A DNA stretch of 64,000 bases from Corallium rubrum (GCA_964035015.1 OZ035997.1:29978567-30042566), one strand, 5' to 3'. Positions 10,066 through 23,829 are shown, counted from the stretch's first letter. Notes: a model not told the origin generated them from the sequence alone. Made by a program: numbers and translations.

Positions 10066-11440
10066 CAGTATGTTTCAAATTATTATGCAAAGTGGCATTT
10101 TTCAAATATCTTTACAAGTATTTCCTTTGAGCCGATCAAAGTTTCACAATTTGTTTATTACACTTTAACCAACATTACATATTGATTTCATTTAGATATG
10201 TTGACAAATAAAGCAGTCGTGACGTATTATGCAAAAAAGGTGTTTTTATGATGTACCAAATTATTATGCATACAAACTATAAATTACATTCTAGTGACCA
10301 AAAACACTATTTAAAAGGTGACTCAAACACACTGAAGTCTACAACTTAATATTAACAGGTTTTAAACAAATGCAAGCTTGATACGCAACACACATATGTT
10401 CGTCCTCTACTTATTTATTCACATATGTTCCCTTGTTTGACAAGAGGTCTACCAGACGACCATCGACAGATTTGGTGAGATTTTGAATTTCATCTTCTCC
10501 GATACTCTCTGCTGCGTCACAGATACCCTTCCATAGATCATCCTTAGACATATATTGTTGACCACCACTGTAAATTTTCTTCTTCAATATGCTCCAAAGG
10601 TTTTCTATGGGGTTCAGATCCGGAGATGATGCTGGCCATATCATCAACTTTTCATCTTTGAAGCCAACATCTCGTAGGTATGCAATTGTGAAACGTGCAG
10701 CATGTGATGGTGCATTATCTTGCATGAAAATAATCTTCCTTCGGAATGCTACTCGTTGTTTGCGATACCATGGAATAAAGTTCCGCTTCAGGAAGTCTGC
10801 GTAGGTGGCAGCATTCATTTTCACACCTTCTGGCACTCCAAATGGACCAACCATCGCATTGCCTAATATACCAGAACATAACACCCCCACCACCTTGTTG
10901 TCGTCTTAATCTCGTTGGTTTCTGGGCACCATAAGTCAACCATCCTCTGGACCAACCATCAGGGCCATCAAGGGTTGCTCTACACTCGTCTGTGAAAAGA
11001 ACCGTTTGGAAATCGGTCTTCATATAACGTTTAGCCCATTCAATCCGTTGAATTTTGTGTCGGTTGGTTAAAGGTGGGCGAATGTTCGGCTTAACAGCTT
11101 TGGCAACCGATTTGAGAATGCCACATCGAGATGTTCTAGGTATTCCCTGGATTCCAGCGTCCTCAAAAATTTGTTTGCTCGTTGAAAGCGGATGCCTCGC
11201 TACTTCTCGTTTGATTGTGGATAGTTGCCGTCTTGATATTTTTCGACTCACACCTTTGTCGCTTCTTTTCCTTGCCTTGTTGCTGTTGGCAATGAATCGC
11301 TTGACAGTTCTGTGATCACGGCAAAGTTCGTTTGAAATTTCGATTGATTTTTTACCCTGAGCGAGACGTTGAACTATATTTCTCTTCTCCTCTTCTGTCA
11401 GATCTTTCTGCTTACCCATCTTTAGTATATCTAACCTTGC
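10066..11440 (-). mobile_element. Tc1/mariner-superfamily transposon, 5' end lost
   Basis: The 3' end (low coordinate) starts CAGTATGTTTCAAATTATTA straight after a TA. A related inner copy CAAATTATTATGCAT lies at 10258, giving the IR/DR-like spacing common in Tc1 elements. The matching inverted end beyond the transposase start was not found; instead there is a TATAGTG-rich tract at about 11452-11485. The copy therefore looks truncated or replaced on that side. Confidence 0.75.
10411..11419 (-). pseudogene. Tc1-like transposase (DD37E spacing), single frameshift
   Basis: The start is the ATG at 11419 (MGKQKDLTEEEKRNIV). Residues about 1-110 contain the paired helix-turn-helix DNA-binding region. 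The catalytic core shows LFTDE (first Asp), MQDNAPSH (second Asp) and SPDLNPIEN (Glu). Exactly 37 residues separate the second Asp from the Glu, which is the DD37E rather than the Tc1 DD34E spacing. The frame breaks once, near 10871-10880, after GGGGVMFW; the rest continues in the next frame to the stop at 10411. Apart from that one indel the protein looks complete, so inactivation is recent. Confidence 0.88.
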
Positions 11441-12300
11441 TATTTCGATTATATATAGTGTATAGTGTACAGTGTATAGTGTATGGTACTGATATGAGCT
11501 ATCTTGCAATCTGATTGGCTGCATTACTAACTGTATATCAGCTCATATACAGCGAGTAGTGAAAAACAAAATGGCGGCGTAGGTTTCTTAAACTATTGCA
11601 GGTGAGACTGGCTGTTTTTTTTCAACGTATAGCTCAGAAAAACTTCAGCTAAGAAGGGGAAACTAACATTTAACACAAAATACACATCCCAAATGCACAA
11701 TTTACAAAGTTAAGATGGTAAATCCACTTTAAAAACCGGTCGTCTTAAGAGTTTACAAAACCCCATTTGAATTATCAGGTTGACAATCAGTTTTGTCAGA
11801 CGAATTAAAATCCACAAGAATTGAACTAACAACACATATTTATGAGTACAACCATTATTATTACTCAGCAAAGTAGGTTTTTGAAGTTATAAATCATAAT
11901 TATGGGTAAAAACTGTGTTATTCTTTCAGGTTAGAAATATTGAAAAACAACGCGTAATTTTCGCTATTAATTATATTTTTTAGTTTCTTTGTCCATTTAA
12001 AAAGCCAAAGATTCACAACCACGACAGATTAAATAAATCACCCACCTTTTGACTTTTCAAAGCTGTTTTTATTCTTCATTCAATCTTTTCAACGTATTTT
12101 TTGGCTCTGAGAGAAAATTCTGAAGCTGTTTTCAACTCAGCAAGAAACTTGAAAACATAAATACAATACGCATGACGGAAGCTCATATGTGGCGGATATT
12201 CAATTAATATAATTTATTGCAATAAATCGACAATTTTGCATATTGTATTTTCGTCCTATCTTTACGGTATTGAGCACTTCTCGACATTTCGCGAACAACA
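11441..12300. other. Intergenic AT-rich DNA
   Basis: A TATAGTG-rich tract lies at 11452-11485. TATGAGCTATCTTGCAAT...CATATACAGC near 11495-11550 makes a weak inverted repeat. No gene was recognised in the rest. Confidence 0.4.
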
Positions 12301-12315
12301 CTTTGTTTGTTTCAA

Positions 12316-12352
<37 letters not shown>

Positions 12353-12357
<5 letters not shown>

Positions 12358-12531
12358 TTATTTATTAAGTGAAAAAGCTGTCGCTACTCGAGTTTCACGC
12401 TTACACGCGATCGTCAGGCAACTGACAGACTCGATCTAGTTAAACTCTATTTACATGATGAAACGAGGTGTCGTGTTACGTGTCTACATTTAACTCGAGT
12501 AGCGACAGCTTTTTCACTTAATAAATAAATA
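12353..12531. mobile_element. Inverted-repeat element with 41-bp perfect arms holding a hammerhead motif
   Basis: The left arm (12353-12394) and right arm (12491-12531) are reverse complements around AGTGAAAAAGCTGTCGCTAC and ACTCGAG. A (TA)n tract (12324-12351) abuts the left arm. The left side carries a minus-strand hammerhead core. It lies 126 bp upstream of the PLE coding fragment and is probably a PLE terminal piece. Confidence 0.8.
12376..12432 (-). ncRNA. Hammerhead ribozyme candidate (PLE type)
   Basis: On the minus strand: core CTGACGA (12417-12411), a short stem II (CGC/GCG), GAAA (12396-12393), then the palindromic stem III ACTCGAGT with no loop, and cleavage-site H = A at 12385. 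Flanking UUGC/GCGA can form stem I. Stem II is weak (3 bp). Confidence 0.55.
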
Positions 12532-12599
12532 TTCGCTCTACCTATAATGGTATTGAGCGCTCTAAAACCTTTTGCCAACTGTGTGACTTTGTTACATAT

Positions 12600-12657
12600 T
12601 ATTCTTGGTATATATATATATATATTATATATATTCTGTAAATAGTAAATAGTATAT
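12600..12657. repeat. AT tract at the 5' truncation point of the PLE
   Basis: TATATA repeats with AAATAGTAAATAGTATAT. The PLE reading frame opens directly from this tract. Confidence 0.7.
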
Positions 12658-13827
12658 ATGGGCAGTTTTGATGGAGCGGAGACGTGCGAACTGGTGGGAT
12701 CCTATTTGCTTTCACAACTACCAACCGAGTACAGAAATAACATCGGCTTGTACCGCGACGATGGCCTCAGCGCTTTTAACGTTCCACCCAGGACGATCGA
12801 GAAAATCAAGAAAGAAATCTGCCAAGTATTTAATGACAATAAGCTGAAGCTAACCATCGAAGCAAACAAGAAATGCGTGAACTTTCTCGACATCACCTTT
12901 GACCTAAGATCCGATACCTTCAAACCGTACACAAAACCTGGCAACATCCCCCAATACATCAACATCCACAGCAACCACCCTGCAACTATCCTCCGCAGAA
13001 TTCCCGAAACCATTAACCGACGTCTCTCGAAAATCTCATCCAACAAGCAATCATTTGATTCAAGCACGCCCCCGTACCAAGAAGCACTGAGAAAAAGCGG
13101 CTTCAACTACAACTTACACTATGAGCCACAACCCGCACAAAAACCACACCGCAGAAGTAGAAATATCACCTGGTATAACCCACCATACAGCTCTAACGTT
13201 AGCACCGATATTGGACATAAATTCCTTAAAGCAGTCGACGAATCCTTCCCAAAAAAGCACCCATTAAACAAAATATTCAACCGGAACACATTAAAGCTAA
13301 GTTACAGTTGCATGCCGAACATCCAGAGCATCATATCATCACACAACAAAACCATCCTGAACAAAGAAAACAACAAAAACACTAACCCAGAAAGAAAATG
13401 TAATTGCCGCCAGAGAGATACCTGCCCACTGAAAGGAGAATGCCAGACCAAAGGGGTAGTCTACCAGGCTACAGTAACGAACACAACGACGAAAGAAGAA
13501 CAAACCTACGTCGGACTAACAGAGACTACATTCAAAACACGCTACCTAAACCACACCAGCTCCTTTCGAAACAAAACCAAGAAACACGCCACAGAACTCA
13601 GCAAACACATTTGGAAATTAAAAGACTCTAACACACCGTACACTATCAACTGGAAAATCGTCAAGAAATTGCAACCCTACTCAAACAAAACAAAACGTTG
13701 TAACTTATGTCTCTCCGAAAAATTCATTATCATCTACCACCCGGAACTAAGCTCCCTCAATAAACGTAACGAACTCATTTCCGCATGTCGACATCGAAAG
13801 AAATACTTACTAAACCATGTAACATGA
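12658..13827 (+). CDS. Penelope-like element polyprotein, 3' part: RT palm end, linker, GIY-YIG endonuclease
   Basis: 389 codons. Residues 30-36 are GLYRDDG, the catalytic Asp pair of the RT palm. This is followed by the [11 protein letters not shown] block typical of Penelope reverse transcriptases. A cysteine cluster ([15 protein letters not shown], from residue about 248) precedes the GIY-YIG endonuclease, seen as GVVYQA and, about 17 residues on, YVGLTE with a downstream arginine and H. The C-terminus ends in a short basic tail (RHRKKYLL) after a CNLC pair. The fingers and upstream palm are missing, so the Met at 12658 is internal and the copy is 5'-truncated. The remaining frame is intact, suggesting a young insertion. 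PLEs prime at DNA nicks made by this endonuclease. Confidence 0.88.
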   Translation: MGSFDGAETCELVGSYLLSQLPTEYRNNIGLYRDDGLSAFNVPPRTIEKIKKEICQVFNDNKLKLTIEANKKCVNFLDITFDLRSDTFKPYTKPGNIPQYINIHSNHPATILRRIPETINRRLSKISSNKQSFDSSTPPYQEALRKSGFNYNLHYEPQPAQKPHRRSRNITWYNPPYSSNVSTDIGHKFLKAVDESFPKKHPLNKIFNRNTLKLSYSCMPNIQSIISSHNKTILNKENNKNTNPERKCNCRQRDTCPLKGECQTKGVVYQATVTNTTTKEEQTYVGLTETTFKTRYLNHTSSFRNKTKKHATELSKHIWKLKDSNTPYTINWKIVKKLQPYSNKTKRCNLCLSEKFIIIYHPELSSLNKRNELISACRHRKKYLLNHVT

Positions 13828-13885
13828 CCCAACCTATTTAATTATGCATCCCTTGTATATATTCCGTCACACTGTTACGCTATAA

Positions 13886-13949
13886 TTATTCACCTGATGA
13901 GTGTGGCAAGTTCAACACTTGCCATACGAAACAGATCTGTAGTGATTAA
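13886..13949 (+). ncRNA. Hammerhead ribozyme, canonical core, at PLE 3' end
   Basis: CTGATGA (13894-13900), a 10-bp stem II (GTGTGGCAAG with CTTGCCATAC, one G-U pair), GAAA (13928-13931), palindromic stem III ACAGATCTGT without a loop, and cleavage after A13941. TCAC/GTGA forms stem I, followed by a mismatch and three further pairs. All catalytic-core positions are present. It begins 60 nt after the PLE stop codon. Confidence 0.85.
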
Positions 13950-14069
13950 AAATTCGATGAAGTAACTTGTGTTTTCATCTTGTGTTATACCGCTCTGCTT
14001 ACGCATTGAGCACTCTATCTGTATGATTTTGTATGCGCTAGTGTATGTCTTAACGACAGTCTCTATCGC

Positions 14070-14077
14070 TAAATTTA

Positions 14078-14120
<43 letters not shown>
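14070..14120. repeat. (TA)n array
   Basis: About 20 TA units, from roughly 14079 to 14118. Confidence 0.9.
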
Positions 14121-15130
14121 CTTCTGAAACGTCTAGCTAAAACTACATCATGTTTAGAGTTGATAAACCTTCGAGGTAAGGTTTAATAGGCTACGATTAT
14201 TAAATTAGTGATGTGAGCATGCGCTTTGATTTAGTATTAGTCCCATTTTATATTCTAAGTGACGTGCCATAAATAGCCGTTCTGATCATCATTCAATAAA
14301 TGTTTGCATCTTCATCTTGTATGAGGACGCTACCAGCGTATCTCACTCAAGATAGTGAATACGAAGTGTCTGTACACGTGCTACAGAACTGATATCAGTG
14401 TTATTGGATTGCATTCGGACGGGTTTTGCATTTTCGAACGAGTTTCGCATTTTTGGACGCGTTTTGCATTTTCAGACTGGTTTTGCATTCAAAGGGGCTT
14501 TGCAACCGCGTATAGAGGCACGAGAAGGGCTATAGTAGCTTAGAGTTTTAACACAGCCAGTCATCGATAGCCTGTTTGTTTTCGGATATACTCCCTCACT
14601 CTCAGGCTGAATTACCACACAAGGTATATTTACTTTCCAATTGCAAGTGGATTCATCTAAGCCCAAAATGGAAAGTCTCAAATTTTAATATTAGGCCAAA
14701 TATTGAATTTTCGACTTAAATATTTTTCCATATCGGGCTTAGCCTTAGATGAATAAGTTATATTATATTCGACTGAAATTCGACGTTTAACTCGACGTCG
14801 CATTACCGACGAAGTTAAGTTTAATATTTAAAAAACGAGCAGGAGTGTTATCAAATTTAAAACACGTGGTGCGAGTGTTTTGAATGGCTTCAAAAACGAT
14901 TCGTTATTGGATTTGTGTAATTAGTATTCTTTATATAAAATTGTATGTTCATTAGTATTCTTTCTGACGTCAAGAAGTTTTATCAGGTATAAAACCACGG
15001 ATATGGTACTGATTTCCTTTGTGTTTTCCTCGTGAATTATTGAATTTTTGAATTCAAATTAAATTCGTCTGAATTAAATTCGTCTGAATTAAATTCGTCT
15101 ATTGTGCGACGTTTAGCGCAGGCCTTATGA
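14121..15130. other. Repeat-like DNA without genes
   Basis: 14404-14500 holds five loose copies of a ~21-bp motif centred on GTTTTGCATTTTCG. 15052-15105 has three 18-bp copies of GAATTAAATTCGTCT followed by ATTGTGCGACGTTTAGCGCA. The same end sequence occurs at 4985-5010, so this is a dispersed family rich in CGTC/GACG motifs, probably non-autonomous. Confidence 0.5.
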
Positions 15131-15387
15131 ATTATGTAATAGATAAATCCCGAGAACGAGGGATTTATCTGACTTAATTTATTATTGAGGAGGTTTTCCA
15201 ACAAAGTTTTGTCTTTTTTTCTACTTTGGACGAAGATTTTCCTAGTTTTTCCCTTCATTTCTTATCTAATTAGTATTCAAGGGCTTTATGCGATTTAAAG
15301 ACCTCGAAAGAACAAAGAAACCGACTCAATAATAAATTAAGAGTTAATAATGATTAGTCATTCGTGATTTAGTTGAAAACAAAAATA

Positions 15388-15520
15388 AGACTATGTGCAC
15401 ACGGTAACGTTTCCAAACGCTTTCGTATTGTTTACTGTTCTCAAGGGAATCGAGAACAATCAGCTCATTACTTGAAATAATACGAAAACGCTCGGAAACG
15501 TTACCGTGTGCACATAGTCT
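15388..15520. mobile_element. MITE with ~42-bp inverted ends
   Basis: The ends read AGACTATGTGCACACGGTAA and its reverse complement, with 42-bp arms containing only a few mismatches. A partial copy is at about 18990-19085 (GAGCTGATTGTTCTCGATTC...GTGTGCACATAG). Confidence 0.88.
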
Positions 15521-17280
15521 AAGTCAGTGTACCGAGACGGTGCGTGCATTTCTGGTGGAGAAACTGCATAAATTAAGCAAACTTACACTTGATTTTCACT
15601 TAAAATATTCATTTGTTTGAGAAGCTATATGAAATACTCGACATAACGTCCCATTTTCTACCAAAACACCAGCCAAGCAAAGTAAATTATCACCTCGTTT
15701 TTCGAATTCTAGCTGGGCTTGTACTCTTCCCATGCATGTTTGGACATCGGTTACATCAATAAAATCGTTCGGCGTTTGGCGTCTATATCTGGGAACTCCA
15801 TTGCTTGGTAAGTGTTGTCTCCATCGTTTTTAGTGCAAAGTTTCGCAGAAACTTTGCAGTATTGTGATGGTGGGCGAAAATTCACACGATCGATAGTGTA
15901 AACTTTTCCGGGGGGTGTGCCAGGTTTAGGACATATAAGTTGTCGTGCTTGTATGAATAATATCGTTGTTTCAATAGGTACTTTAAAGAGTTTCAGTGAT
16001 AACTAAGACAATTTAGTAAAGTATTTGTGGATATCTCTTGAAAGACTTAAGTCAAATATTACATTTTAATCTTGAAGTATGTCGAGTCTAAAATCAGAAT
16101 ATAATGTTTTCCTCTGGGTGTTTTCCCCCCGGTTTATGTAGAAATCTTACTGCGCACGCGCGAAACTAAATTTTACAGCAAAAGTGAATACCATATAATG
16201 GCGGAGACAAGAAGGCGCGACCGACAAGCGATTAATAGAGAGGAGGCGATGAATTTTCTTGTCAAAATAAGGACTATGTGGTCTAATTAAATATGGTCTG
16301 AGCGAAAGGATTATATTGTCACATGTATTTCGAGGTAAGCGTATGTTCAGTAGTTTTTATTAGTTTATATTTCACTGTTGACGAATCGCGCCCAGCCGCC
16401 CAACTGCTAATTTTGAAATTTATAGAGTCAAACTAGAGATTTTCTTAAGGGTGGTATGATATTAGCCGCTCAGGTATGATCGATGAACGAAGGGCGCTGA
16501 GTGCATAAACTTTCTTAGACGATAAACTCAGTACAATCATCGTCTTTTGTTTTGGTCGTTTGTGCTGCCGTGTTTAACATAATTCATCTTTTTTTCGCCT
16601 CTTCACGGTTTGGTGATTTCCAAATACTTTATATACACAACTACATTTTCATACTATTATTAAAGGCCTACGACAATTGCCTCAGACAAAATTACTAGTC
16701 ACAAACGACGTGTTTCCGATAACGCAGATACGCTGTATCATAGATTCGTAGTCCAGTTTATTTTGTGTCGATTCTCAAGACTGCCGTAGTTAGTCTTTCT
16801 TTGCCGACATATAAAAGTAATGTGTATTAAATCACCGCTTGAGAAGTCGGCTGTTTCCATAATTGCATCATCGCTGTACTTTTATAGTATAAATATCATA
16901 CGACATTTAATGGCTGGTTACAGACGGCGTATTTTTTTATGAAATTTCAATTCGCAGTCGAGTTTAACATATAGCCGACTCGCCTTCTTTTGTTTTTATG
17001 TCAAGATACCTCGGGCTCAGTGAAAGTCAGCTCTAGTGAAGCAGCCGCCAGCCGAGCACCAGACTTTGAATCCTTTATCAATTCGCGTAATAGATTTAAA
17101 CAAAAACAGATATTTTATAATAACAGAACAGTCGAAGGTCAAATGAGTTGTTTACGTGTCATTGATACGACCGGATATGAGGGATGAAATCATGTGAGGC
17201 ATATGACGCCTAGCAACGGGAACGTGATTGGCTGTCTAAATACGGAAATGAGTTTTTTGGTCACATGATATGCTGTTGTT
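15521..17280. other. Low-repeat stretch with two doubtful small ORFs
   Basis: 16201-16293 (+) encodes 30 residues starting MAETRRRDRQ. 16990-17187 (+) encodes SGSVKVSSSEAAASRAPDFE and more after a CAAG that could be a splice acceptor. Neither matches a family I know and I cannot link them. They could be exons of an unrecognised gene or chance frames. Confidence 0.3.
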
Positions 17281-17729
17281 CAGGGTTGCTAGATTGGCTT
17301 TTTCGAAGCCAAATATCTCGAATTTGGTTTGTTTTTTTCTTAATTGGCTTGGGAAAAAAGTTTTGGCCTTTTGGCCTTTTTTTGGCTTTTTAAATTATTT
17401 TTTAAATTATCAGTTCATGAGTCATGACACTTATATTTGCGTTTTGTTACTGATAATTGAAGACTTTTTAATTAAAGTAATATGTAAATGCAATATGTAT
17501 ATAATTTAGAATCTAAATTTTAGATGGTTATATTATATATTATACAAAGTTTAGTATATGGAAATAATAAACCTCGCAGAATATTTGGCTTTTTTTTGGC
17601 TTAATTACCAAAACATTGAGTAAGTTTGGCTTTTTTTGGCTTTTTCTCAATCGTAATTATTTGGCCTATTTTGGCTTTTTTTTCAAATGGTTTTTGGCCT
17701 TGAGCATGCGCAGCAGTCTAGCAACCCTG
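17281..17729. mobile_element. hAT-type MITE, 449 bp, perfect 8-bp TSD
   Basis: The terminal inverted repeat is CAGGGTTGCTAGA / TCTAGCAACCCTG. The flanks are CTGTTGTT (17273-17280) and CTGTTGTT (17730-17737), an exact 8-bp duplication as expected for hAT. The interior is full of TTGGC/GCCAA motifs. No transposase. Confidence 0.93.
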
Positions 17730-17737
17730 CTGTTGTT

Positions 17738-18440
17738 TTGCACGTTTTCTTTCTTTTCGACGAGGTATTCGAGAAGTGAGGTTATATCTGTGTTCTCTGC
17801 GGCTTTTTACAATCCTGCGACTCGCCAGGAAGCTTCAGTTGGTAGCGAAATGCGAGTAGATGGCCAATGTGTCAACGACACAAGGTTCAGTTGCCACGTT
17901 AGCACTTCAGGTGCAAAAGGCGATTAGATGTCAACGAACATTGCCACAACATTCAGTCGCCACGTTAGCATTTCAGATGCGAAAGGTGACGAGGTGTCAA
18001 CGTGCACCGACACGTTCACGGGTCTATCACAAGGGTGAGCAATTGTGAACTCTATCAAAATCTATGTAAAATAGAACTAATACAGCAGTTAAATTGAAAC
18101 ATGTAACTATCAGAAATTTTTCATGTTGTTTCCTCAAGACTTTTCATTGAATTGTACAATGTATTACATGTACATGTATCGTCAAATTTAAAGCAAAATA
18201 AATCATTTGAAATGTAAAAAGCTCAAGTGTTTTTTACTTTTTTTATGTTGAAATACAGTACAGTACTGTTAATTGCTCTACGAAACTTTGCACTATCCTT
18301 GGGTTCTAGTTATATTCTTGGTGTGTTCCACTGATGTCTATATAGACTGTACATACGACGATTGCGGGGTATTTAGTTATAATATTGACAAATACGCAAT
18401 TGTCAGTTGAATTGTTTCATATCACATATGGTATCAAATT
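17738..18440. other. Short tandem duplication with small ORF; otherwise unassigned
   Basis: 17887-17936 and 17953-18002 are ~66-bp-spaced direct repeats (TCAGTTGCCACGTTAGCA... and TCAGTCGCCACGTTAGCA...), with a weaker third copy upstream. The frame 17860-18048 (+) runs through both copies and repeats SVATLA. A polyadenylation-like AATAAA follows at 18198. Function unknown; it may be a repeat rather than a gene. Confidence 0.35.
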
Positions 18441-18614
18441 TAAGGGCTGTTTACATGGGCCGCAGATTTGGATTAATGTTAGGATTCGTTTACATCGAAA
18501 CTAAACCAATTCTTCTTTGTACATTTAGTTTATGCGAGTTTCAAAACAACAGTGAGATCCTAATCAATCGCGTGAGCCCAGTTAACCGCCTCATGCATGT
18601 AAACAGCCCTTTAA
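18440..18614. mobile_element. MITE with GGGCTGTTTACATG inverted ends
   Basis: AAGGGCTGTTTACATG at the left and CATGTAAACAGCCCTT at the right, bordered by TTAA-like sequence. About 170 bp, no coding capacity. Confidence 0.8.
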
Positions 18615-18812
18615 CAGAATGATCAGCAACGACGAGGTTGTAAATCTGTATCAGCAGTCCTGTTTATATAGGACAAACGACGTGAAAATTCTCTAAGTGC
18701 ACGGCGTTGTATAAAGAACGAGTACACCACGGTGTTGAGATTAGTTTTGGCACTAAAAATGGAAGGGGAACTGGATAGGAAACTTAAAACGATGCTACAA
18801 AACGGGTTTGCA

Positions 18813-19233
18813 CAGTGTGTATAAAAAAACGGAACCCTTAGAAAATGAATATTCTGTTCACTGAACAACCTATTGCAGTAGTTTGAAAGCCCTAAATACC
18901 TCTGAGCCGCAGATGCGTAAAAAACATGGTCTTATACACCTGGGAAATTAAGACAACTTGAAGTGTATGCATGGTGAAAGTATTTAGACGAAATGTGCAC
19001 ATTGTTTCAAGTAATGAGCTGATTGTTCTCGATTCCCTTGAGAACAGTACGAAAACGCTCGGAAACGTTATCGTGTGCACATAGCCTTAAAAGCTTTTTC
19101 TCTTCCTGTTTAACTTCTGTGCTGATTAATTATAACGCAGCGCTTTTAGGGCTTTCAAACTACTACAATAGTTTGTTTTAAAAGAATACTAATTTTCTAA
19201 GGGTTCCGGTGTTTTTTTTATACACACTAGTGT
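18813..19233. mobile_element. Foldback element with ~85-bp imperfect arms
   Basis: Left motifs TATAAAAAAACGGAACCCTTAG and AGTAGTTTGAAAGCCCTAAA are mirrored at 19145-19228 as TTTAGGGCTTTCAAACTACT and CTAAGGGTTCCG. The loop contains a piece of the MITE family seen at 15388. Confidence 0.75.
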
Positions 19234-19323
19234 AATATCACTTAAGTTCGGCGTTTAGTAAAACAAAGAACAGCGGAACACCGGAACAGCAAGAACATTA
19301 AACGCCTAATAATAATAATAATA

Positions 19324-19431
19324 ACTAGAGGGCAGTCGGGGACTGCATATACGGGATATATACCTCCGCCAGCTGGTTATTAGAGATGTTTAAAAAGAGA
19401 ACAAGCATCCCGCTAACCAGCTAGCTCACAA
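19324..19431. repeat. Short interspersed repeat, copy 1
   Basis: CTAGAGGGCAGTCGGGGACT through ACCAGCTAGCTCAC. A second copy at 38921-39018 has the same order with about 10% difference. It contains a short inverted pair (AGCTGGTTA / TAACCAGCT). Confidence 0.8.
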
Positions 19432-19777
19432 GACCAAAACACGCATGCATGTATCACTATGAATAAAACGCTTGATTGCATCGTACCAAAATTATGCAAA
19501 AATATTTGCATAAAAGAAAGATAATGAGCGCAATCAAGCATTTTGTATACACGGAGAATCTTGCGGTCAGATTTTTATTAATTTCTCATTCACATTTTGA
19601 CTAAATTAAACCAAAATTTAATGGATTGGTCGTTGGTCTATGGCCAATCCTTCTGCATGTTCATGAAATCTCCTACGTTCATGAAAATCGGTTGCAACAG
19701 TTTTTGAGATATCCTGGCGACAGTCACTTCTGCGAGGGGCCGAGCGAGAAGAGGCGTCTGTTTTCTCAGGCTAGGCG

Positions 19778-19812
19778 ACAGACAAACAAACAAACAAACA
19801 AACAAACAAACA
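19778..19812. repeat. (AAAC)n tract
   Basis: Eight AAAC units preceded by GACAGAC, at the 5' junction of the LINE 3' fragment. Confidence 0.9.
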
Positions 19813-19973
19813 TTTATTTTATATATGGCTATCTATGTCTATTGTATTTTGTAATTTTTAGTGTTTGTAATTAATAGATCTGTAGGGCGTGATTAAATTT
19901 GTAAATATTTTGTATATACGACTCTATGGAAGATCACTTTTTGTGAATGGACTCCGTATTGAAATAAAGTTTC

Positions 19974-19974
<1 letters not shown>
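19813..19974 (+). mobile_element. LINE 3'-untranslated fragment (+)
   Basis: It ends TTGAAATAAAGTTTCAACAACAAC and runs into the (CAA)/(CAAA) array. The minus-strand LINE at 20341 has a similar AAATAAAGTT end. No coding sequence remains. Confidence 0.5.
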
Positions 19975-20334
<360 letters not shown>

Positions 20335-20340
20335 AACTTT

Positions 20341-22345
<2,005 letters not shown>

Positions 22346-23522
22346 GTGGCGTCGTGGGGGCTGTTCAACAGGGGGGGCTCAAGTCCAAAATTTTCCGACA
22401 GGTGTATTTTTTCTGTAAGTTTTCTGATCTAAAAAACTACAGTATACAGTAGGTTAACACTAAGAGTCCAGGACATGAACGCGAAGTTATCCAGCGAAAT
22501 TTGTCTTGTTCTGTTGTTCACGCGCTAACTTATTTTATAATGAAATAGGTACACGGCCGTAGGCAGGATTTTTGAGTCAGGGGCCAATAAGACTGCGCAA
22601 TATCTAGGGGGGTCCGGGGGTATGCTACCCCGGAAAATTTTTGAGATTTGAGAGTCTCTGAAATGGCATTTCCCGCGATCTGACATCATATTTGAGCAAA
22701 ATTTTGAACATTTTAAAACTTATTTTTAAGACACGTTCTCTCATTTTTTGTCTAAAACTACAGTATTACATATTTACAAAAACAACGACAGTCATTTGCA
22801 ACTTACTTGTCACTTTTCACCAAAATGTTCAGAAGTTCGTTACGAAGTTCGCAAGTTCGTTGGGAAATTCAAAGTTCGTTTTCAACTACGCAATTGATTG
22901 CCGGCTACTAGGAACCAAGCAGTCAATCAAATGCGTAGCTTAAAACGAGCTTTGAACTTCCCAACGAACTTCCGAACATTCTGGTGAAAAGTGAGTAGCA
23001 AATGACTGCAAAATAATAGTTACTCTAACGGGATAAAGGCATAAAGCGCGAACGCAACGCGAAAACTCATTGTCACAGTTATGATATTAAACGACTAGTT
23101 TGTTCTTTATTCTGTGACTCTGGGAATATGTGATGTTGTTGCGCAATTATTAACTATATAACTGTCTGAATACCAATAAAAAAATAATAAGAAACATTAT
23201 AAAAATCATATTTTGGATTTTCTCGGGGGGGGGGGGGGGGGCCGTTGCCCCTGCTGCCCCCCCGCTATCTATGGTCCTGGTATTGCATTACTATGAGTTA
23301 TGACAAATGCCAGGCAGGATAGTGTGAGTTCACTGTGGCTGACAACATGAACAAACTGGCCGAAATAAGCCGATCTAGTAAGTCGTTACATTATTGTAAA
23401 CAATCTATTGTCAACTGATGATCAAGTTTTCCGACAACCACAAAATTTTGAAAATTTCCGACAAATATCAAATAGTAGGGGGGGCTATAGCCCCCCCTGC
23501 CCCCCCGGCCACGACGCCACTG
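22346..23522. mobile_element. hAT-like non-autonomous element with G-rich ends
   Basis: Ends: CTGTGGCGTCGTGG at the left and CCACGACGCCACTG at the right, with poly-G/poly-C subterminal tracts. No target duplication is evident, so it is old. It contains the family-B repeat at 22550-23282. Confidence 0.65.
22550..23282. repeat. Repeat family B, copy 1 (partner at 50684-51320)
   Basis: It starts GGCCGTAGGCAGGATTT, has a G-rich block and the phrase ATGGCATTTCCCGCGATCTG, and a central palindrome (22825-22990) of AAGTTCGTTGGGAA / TTCCCAACGAACTT. It ends in a G17 tract. The partner copy has the same order and lacks the far right end. Confidence 0.85.
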
Positions 23523-23618
23523 ATTGTTTTGCCTTGGTTTTCACACAGAAACAATGGTTATGCTTCGTTTTCTGAAATAATTTGGAAGAACTAAGGTACA
23601 CAAGTTAGTTTCTACTAA

Positions 23619-23725
23619 AACAATTAGATTATTCGCTCTCAATTTCTATGAGATGATAGTTGACTCGAGCTCCGCTCTCGTCAACTATTCACTCATAGAA
23701 ATTTCGAGCTCATAATCTAATTGTT
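23619..23725. mobile_element. Palindromic MITE
   Basis: AACAATTAGATTAT and GATAGTTGAC in the left half are mirrored as GTCAACTAT and ATAATCTAATTGTT. The centre is ACTCGAGCTCCGCTCTCG. About 107 bp. Confidence 0.8.
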
Positions 23726-23728
23726 AAG

Positions 23729-23778
23729 TAGAGATGTTATTGCAATTTTGCCAACTGGATTTGGTAAAAGTATGATAT
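23729..23778 (+). pseudogene. Helicase motif I fragment
   Basis: The frame reads DVIAILPTGFGKSMIF, matching the ATP-binding motif of RecQ/DEAD-like helicases found in many repeat-borne genes. It stops at the insertion point of the PLE palindrome; TATGATATTTAGT recurs on the far side at about 26018. No continuing helicase sequence was recognised there. Confidence 0.5.
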
Positions 23779-23829
23779 TTAGTTATTACCAGGGTTAAGT
23801 CACGTTGGCCTGAAAAACAGAGAAAAATC

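Noticed and set aside
9644..10168. YIY/VYI repeat proteins on both strands
   Set aside because: Artefact of the CTATATATA array.
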